A stretch of 8,426 nucleotides of DNA, taken from positions 16,610 through 25,035 of the forward strand of contig DLOO01000080.1 of NCBI GenBank assembly GCA_002479645.1. Reading direction: 5' to 3'. The DNA is from Lachnoclostridium sp. UBA7482 (GTDB lineage: Bacteria > Bacillota > Clostridia > Lachnospirales > Lachnospiraceae). A model generated the notes under the pieces. It was not told where the DNA came from. It saw only the letters and a program-made list of their open reading frames with translations, and did no database searches. Of the stretch, positions 5,573 through 8,426 are shown piece after piece. Within the stretch, counting starts at the first letter, position 1, and each line of letters starts with the position of its first letter. The position numbers were made by a program, and so were the translations under genes.

Positions 5573-6472
5573 TTATGCCTCCTGTGCTTCTCCCTTGCCG
5601 GAAAAACGATAGGTAAATACCGCCGCAAAGATTCCGAGAACAATGCCGATCATAAGCGGCAGCATCTCCGGCGTCTTTCCAAGCACTCCGGTATTGTAAA
5701 GAATCCCAAAGGGGCTGGCAGCAATCAAACCGAGAACGCCGCAATATGTGCTTACTGCAAAATGTTTCAGCAAATACTCTATCAATTTAGCAATGCCGAC
5801 AATTCCCAAAAGCACGCCGATACCGAACGGAGCGAGCAGACTCACATACGACGTCATGGTTCCGATATCCATAGCCTTCAATGCATCCAGAAAACCGTTG
5901 ATGGCATTCAGGATGCCATAGTAATATCCGAGAATCATCAAAATCATGGAACCGCTGACGCCGGGAATAACCATCGTTCCCGCAGCGATTACACCGAGGA
6001 AAAAGAGAATCACGGAATTGCCTGCACCAAAAGCAATTACCGCATTTTCGGAATCATGCGGCTTCAGAAGCGGAAGTGCAATCGCAATCCCGAAAAACAC
6101 CAGGAAACAAAGCACGTTCCCTATCGTAAAATACTTCCCGCCTTCTTTTTTCCGCTCCTTCTTCAGCATTCCGAAAAGCATCGGCAGACCGCCGAAAATC
6201 AGTCCGATAAACGTAAGCCCGGTCGGAAGCGCCTGCTTTTCAAGCAGATATTCCATCAGTCTCGAAAACAGTACCACGCTTAGTCCCGCGCCAATCAGAA
6301 TCGGAATCAGGAAAGCAAGGCTCTTCTTCCACTGACTGCGAAGTCCGTTTACCGCACCGATTAGTTTATCATAAATGCCGAGCGAAACTGCCATGGTTCC
6401 GCCGCTGACGCCCGGAATGATGTTGGCAACGCCAATTACCATGCCGTTAATGATATTTCTGATTATCCTCAT
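5573..6472 (-). CDS. DUF368 family membrane protein, PopT-type polyprenyl-phosphate transporter
   Basis: A 299-residue integral membrane protein of the DUF368 family (PF04018). Members of this family have been shown to return undecaprenyl phosphate across the cytoplasmic membrane for reuse in cell-wall synthesis (PopT). The signature occurs twice, as IIPGVSGGTMAVSLGIYDKL (18-37) and VIPGVSGSMILMILGYYYGI (168-187), showing the internal duplication typical of the family. Hydrophobic segments are visible around 52-72, 84-102, 116-136, 145-166, 207-226, 243-258 and 271-288. I chose the ATG at 6470-6472 because GGAGGAG lies just ahead of it. A longer frame would add 42 basic residues encoded inside the thrC 3' end. 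The gene begins 13 bp after thrC and is followed 33 bp later by the serine hydrolase. The transport role for this copy is inferred from the family. Confidence 0.93.
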   Translation of the reverse strand: MRIIRNIINGMVIGVANIIPGVSGGTMAVSLGIYDKLIGAVNGLRSQWKKSLAFLIPILIGAGLSVVLFSRLMEYLLEKQALPTGLTFIGLIFGGLPMLFGMLKKERKKEGGKYFTIGNVLCFLVFFGIAIALPLLKPHDSENAVIAFGAGNSVILFFLGVIAAGTMVIPGVSGSMILMILGYYYGILNAINGFLDALKAMDIGTMTSYVSLLAPFGIGVLLGIVGIAKLIEYLLKHFAVSTYCGVLGLIAASPFGILYNTGVLGKTPEMLPLMIGIVLGIFAAVFTYRFSGKGEAQEA

Positions 6473-6475
6473 GGT

Positions 6476-6482
6476 CTCCTCC
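6476..6482 (-). promoter_or_regulatory. Ribosome binding site that fixes the DUF368 start
   Basis: GGAGGAG on the - strand lies in the 13-bp gap between the thrC stop and the ATG at 6472, 3 nt before that ATG (5 nt from the GGAGG core). It overlaps an alternative upstream ATG, so the downstream ATG is the better start. Confidence 0.8.
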
Positions 6483-6485
6483 ATT

Positions 6486-7973
6486 TTACAGAGCAAGAAT
6501 CTTCTCAACCTGCTTCTGCATATCCTCTGTCTCACATACGGTATTGTGACGAACCGGTGCGGTACGGACATCCTCAATCGCCTGCGGAACAGCAACATTT
6601 GCGGTCGCAGAAAGACGGTCGATCAGCTCCATATCACTGTATACGGCATTGTTCTTATCAATTGCCTCCATGACGCTTCTTGCAAATTTGAACGGACTTG
6701 CGGTAGATGCAATCACTGTCTTAGTCTCGTCACCGCTCTCCTGCCTGTACCGATTGTACACATAGGACGCAACTGCGGTATGCGTATCAAGAACATAACC
6801 GGTCTGTTCATAGAGCGCAGCAATTGCTTCCCCGGTCTGTACCTGAGACGCAGTACCCCCAAGGAAATCACCCAGCTGTGCCCGCATGGCATCGGTAATG
6901 GTATAGACGCCCTTTGTCTTAAGGTCATGCATCATGGCGGCATTCACCGACGCCTGGTTGTCCGCGATATGATAAATAAGACGCTCCAGATTGCTGGAAA
7001 TCAAAATATCCATCGACGGAGAATTCGTCAGCATAAATTCACGATTCCGATCATACGTTCCGGTGCGGAAAAAGTCATAGAGAACCTTGTTCTCATTAGA
7101 AGCACAAATCAGCCTGCCAATCGGAGTTCCCAGCTTCTTTGCGTAATAAGCGGCCAAAATGTTACCGAAATTACCGGTCGGAACAACCACGTTGATGGTC
7201 TCGCCATCGGCAATTTCGCCTTCCTTCAGAAGGTTAGCATATGCATAAACATAGTAAGCCACCTGCGGAATCAGACGTCCGATATTGATGGAATTTGCCG
7301 AGGAGAAACGATATCCCTTGGAAAGAAGGCGCTCCTTCAGTTCTGTATTGCCAAACATATTTTTAACGCCTGTCTGGGCATCATCGAAGTTGCCGGTAAT
7401 CCCGATCACGCAGGTATTGTCACCGCGCTGGGTAACCATCTGCTTCTCCTGAATCATGCTGACACCGTTCTTCGGATAGAAAACGATAATCTTCGTGCCG
7501 GGTACATCGGCAAATCCTGCCAGAGCAGCCTTACCGGTATCACCGGAGGTTGCGGTCAGGATAACGATATCCTCCTCACTCTGATTTTTCTTTGCGGACG
7601 TCGTCATAAGATGCGGCAGAATACTGAGCGCCATATCCTTAAATGCAATGGTTGCACCGTGGAACAATTCCAGATAGTATGCGCCGCCTGCCTTTACCAT
7701 CGGCGCAATTTCCTCGGTATCAAACTTGCTGTCGTACGCACAGTTGATGCAGCGCTTCAGCTCCTCTTCGGTAAAATCCGTAAAGAACAGACGCATTACT
7801 TCGTAAGCAATCTCCTGATAGTTCATCTTGGAAAGCTGCTCCATGGTAACCTCCAGCTTCGGAAATGCGGCAGGCACAAACAAACCTCCGTCAGCAGCCA
7901 GTCCCTGCAAAATTGCCTGAGATGCCGTTACTTCTCCGCCCTCGCCTCGGGTACTCTTGTATAAAATATCCAT
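6486..7973 (-). CDS. thrC: Threonine synthase
   Basis: A 495-residue threonine synthase, the PLP enzyme that converts O-phospho-L-homoserine to L-threonine and phosphate in the cytoplasm. The N-terminal domain has YKSTRG (5-10) and GLAADGGLFVP (24-34). The PLP lysine is Lys112 in ELFHGATIAFKDMAL. The SGDTGKAAL block (143-151), NSINIGRLIPQ (227-237) and the phosphate-binding GNFGN (267-271) are intact. The length fits the long form found in clostridia, fungi and enterobacteria. I chose the ATG at 7971-7973 because GGGAGG lies 9 nt upstream. A longer reading frame to 8126 would run back through the promoter and hairpins and has no family resemblance. It is the first gene of the six-gene - strand operon. 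The leader after the predicted promoter is under 50 nt, so there is no room for a T-box or a threonine leader peptide. Confidence 0.96.
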   Translation of the reverse strand: MDILYKSTRGEGGEVTASQAILQGLAADGGLFVPAAFPKLEVTMEQLSKMNYQEIAYEVMRLFFTDFTEEELKRCINCAYDSKFDTEEIAPMVKAGGAYYLELFHGATIAFKDMALSILPHLMTTSAKKNQSEEDIVILTATSGDTGKAALAGFADVPGTKIIVFYPKNGVSMIQEKQMVTQRGDNTCVIGITGNFDDAQTGVKNMFGNTELKERLLSKGYRFSSANSINIGRLIPQVAYYVYAYANLLKEGEIADGETINVVVPTGNFGNILAAYYAKKLGTPIGRLICASNENKVLYDFFRTGTYDRNREFMLTNSPSMDILISSNLERLIYHIADNQASVNAAMMHDLKTKGVYTITDAMRAQLGDFLGGTASQVQTGEAIAALYEQTGYVLDTHTAVASYVYNRYRQESGDETKTVIASTASPFKFARSVMEAIDKNNAVYSDMELIDRLSATANVAVPQAIEDVRTAPVRHNTVCETEDMQKQVEKILAL

Positions 7974-7982
7974 GATAATTGT

Positions 7983-7988
7983 CCTCCC
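7983..7988 (-). promoter_or_regulatory. thrC ribosome binding site
   Basis: GGGAGG on the - strand, 9 nt before the ATG at 7973, supports this start over the upstream in-frame extension. Confidence 0.8.
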
Positions 7989-8016
7989 ATAAAAACGTAC
8001 ACTTACTCTACGATAC

Positions 8017-8022
8017 ATTATA
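8017..8022 (-). promoter_or_regulatory. Probable -10 element of the thrC operon promoter
   Basis: A consensus TATAAT on the - strand lies 43 nt upstream of the thrC start. The -35 region is poor: TTGCAT is only 14 nt away and TACTTG sits at the ideal 17-nt distance. The promoter may therefore be weak or need an activator. No other good promoter is visible between the two hairpins and thrC. Confidence 0.5.
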
Positions 8023-8046
8023 CACACATCATCAGAATATGCAAGT

Positions 8047-8065
8047 AAAAAGGGACCTCGTCCCT
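8047..8065 (-). terminator. Short hairpin with T run between SleB-domain gene and thrC
   Basis: On the - strand AGGGAC (8065-8060) pairs with GTCCCT (8056-8051) around a 3-nt loop, directly followed by TTTT (8050-8047). It looks like a compact intrinsic terminator in series with the larger hairpin upstream, and it lies just upstream of the thrC -10 element. It could act as an attenuator if a promoter lies further upstream, but I see none. Confidence 0.6.
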
Positions 8066-8079
8066 CCGGAAACAATATA

Positions 8080-8121
8080 TCCCCCAAATGCTGTTTTTCC
8101 GTAAAACCAACACTTGGGGGA
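8080..8121 (-). terminator. Long terminator hairpin after the SleB-domain gene
   Basis: On the - strand a 19-nt arm beginning TCCCCCAAGTG (8121 downward) pairs with an arm ending CATTTGGGGGA (to 8080). Two G-U pairs and one mismatch interrupt the stem, which closes on a 4-nt ACGG loop. The following sequence, TATATTGTTT, is T-rich but not a clean T run. It starts 14 bp after the stop codon of the cell wall hydrolase and is its likely transcription end. Confidence 0.65.
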
Positions 8122-8135
8122 CACATGTTTATTGT

Positions 8136-8426
8136 TTATTTGTAAAACTCATGTACACCGTGCTGATACACCTTGGTAAGCGCGGTGTCAAACCAATTTG
8201 CCTTATCCTTGGTTGTCAGACTTCTTGCAAAGAAATACAATGCGCCGCAAGACTCATCCGCACCCGATTCCAGTACACGTTTTACCGCGGCAATGGTATC
8301 CTTTGAAGGCTTCGCGCGATTGTAGGCGCCGTCACGAATCGGTGAAAACTGCCCTTTCTGGAATACAACGCCGACAACCGTCTTCGGAAATGCAGCGGAT
8401 GCCACACGATTCAGAACAACATTGGC
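8136..8426 (-). CDS. SleB-domain cell wall hydrolase, C-terminal end (5' truncated by window)
   Basis: The frame is open from the window edge to TAA at 8136-8138 and gives 96 residues. It starts within ANVVLNRVAS, continues FPKTVVGVVFQKGQFSP, and then has KPSKDTIAAVKRVLESG, GALYFFARS, NWFDTAL and the ending HGVHEFYK. This order is typical of the Hydrolase_2/SleB domain (PF07486), found in spore cortex-lytic enzymes and other peptidoglycan lytic enzymes. The N-terminal part, including the catalytic glutamate, any signal peptide and any peptidoglycan-binding or SH3 domain, lies outside the window. It therefore cannot be said whether this is a true germination enzyme or a vegetative hydrolase. 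Confidence 0.88.
   Translation of the reverse strand, partial: ANVVLNRVASAAFPKTVVGVVFQKGQFSPIRDGAYNRAKPSKDTIAAVKRVLESGADESCGALYFFARSLTTKDKANWFDTALTKVYQHGVHEFYK

Larger units (their letters stand above)
1533..7973 (-). other. Predicted six-gene transcription unit thrC-DUF368-hydrolase-larE-larB-larC
   Basis: Six - strand genes follow one another with gaps of 13 and 33 bp and then overlaps of 4, 4 and 20 bp. No terminator or internal promoter is visible between them. Transcription probably starts at the -10 element near 8020 and ends at the weak hairpin near 1500. Internal promoters inside the coding sequences cannot be excluded, and the functional mix (amino acid synthesis, lipid carrier recycling, nickel cofactor) makes them plausible. 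Confidence 0.6.

Noticed and set aside
5318..6283. 321-codon + strand open frame opposite the DUF368 and hydrolase genes
   Set aside because: Its composition (His, Lys, Gln and Arg rich) is typical of an antisense shadow, and the opposite strand carries clear family proteins.
6473..6598. 42-residue N-terminal extension of the DUF368 protein
   Set aside because: It is Arg-rich sequence read from the thrC 3' end. GGAGGAG precedes the ATG at 6472, where the family sequence starts.
6375..7964. Long + strand open frame (529 codons) opposite thrC and the DUF368 start
   Set aside because: It is the mirror of well-conserved - strand genes. The translation is rich in His, Cys, Arg and Asn with no domain pattern and no ribosome binding site.
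7974..8016. T-box or threonine leader peptide for thrC
   Set aside because: The leader after the -10 element is too short and lacks a T-box core motif or a run of Thr/Ile codons.
7974..8126. 51-residue N-terminal extension of ThrC
   Set aside because: It passes through the promoter and two hairpins. MDILYKSTRG at 7973 is the normal ThrC N-terminus and has GGGAGG upstream.

Overview
The window reads as chromosomal DNA of an anaerobic Bacillota species, most likely Clostridia and probably Lachnospiraceae. That placement rests on gene content and protein style (a long clostridial-type ThrC, a SleB-type cell wall hydrolase, a LarBCE set, a DUF368 protein) and on strong GGAGG ribosome binding sites. 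It is an inference from family resemblance, not from a marker gene.

Layout: positions 1-129 hold the last codons of typA/bipA on the + strand. Two near-identical G+C-rich hairpins follow (158-190 and 211-245). Every other gene is on the - strand. A probable decayed C-terminal remnant of an unknown protein lies at 259-483, followed by a terminator hairpin at 487-518. An uncharacterised two-domain gene (DUF4177-like N-terminus, winged-helix-like C-terminus) lies at 581-1330, with its own promoter and a 7+7 inverted repeat in its leader. A six-gene transcription unit runs right to left from 7973 to 1533: thrC, DUF368/PopT-type membrane protein, beta-lactamase-fold serine hydrolase, larE, larB, larC. 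The C-terminal end of a SleB-domain cell wall hydrolase occupies 8136-8426, separated from thrC by two consecutive hairpins.

How the genes fit together: LarB, LarE and LarC are the complete enzyme set for making the nickel-pincer nucleotide (NPN) cofactor of lactate racemase and other LarA-type enzymes. LarB carboxylates and hydrolyses NaAD, LarE inserts sulfur, and LarC inserts nickel. No larA-like client enzyme is in the window, so the enzyme that uses the cofactor must be elsewhere. The serine hydrolase overlaps larE by 4 bp, larE overlaps larB by 4 bp, and larB overlaps larC by 20 bp, so these four are probably translationally coupled. ThrC (threonine synthesis) and the DUF368 protein (undecaprenyl-phosphate recycling) lie at the promoter-proximal end. 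No obvious pathway joins them to the lar genes.

Nothing here amounts to a clearly new system. The items most worth a second look are the larA-less lar operon with its linked serine hydrolase, the extreme His-rich insert of LarC, the unrecognised DUF4177-like/winged-helix protein with its leader inverted repeat, and the decayed gene between the typA terminators and that protein.
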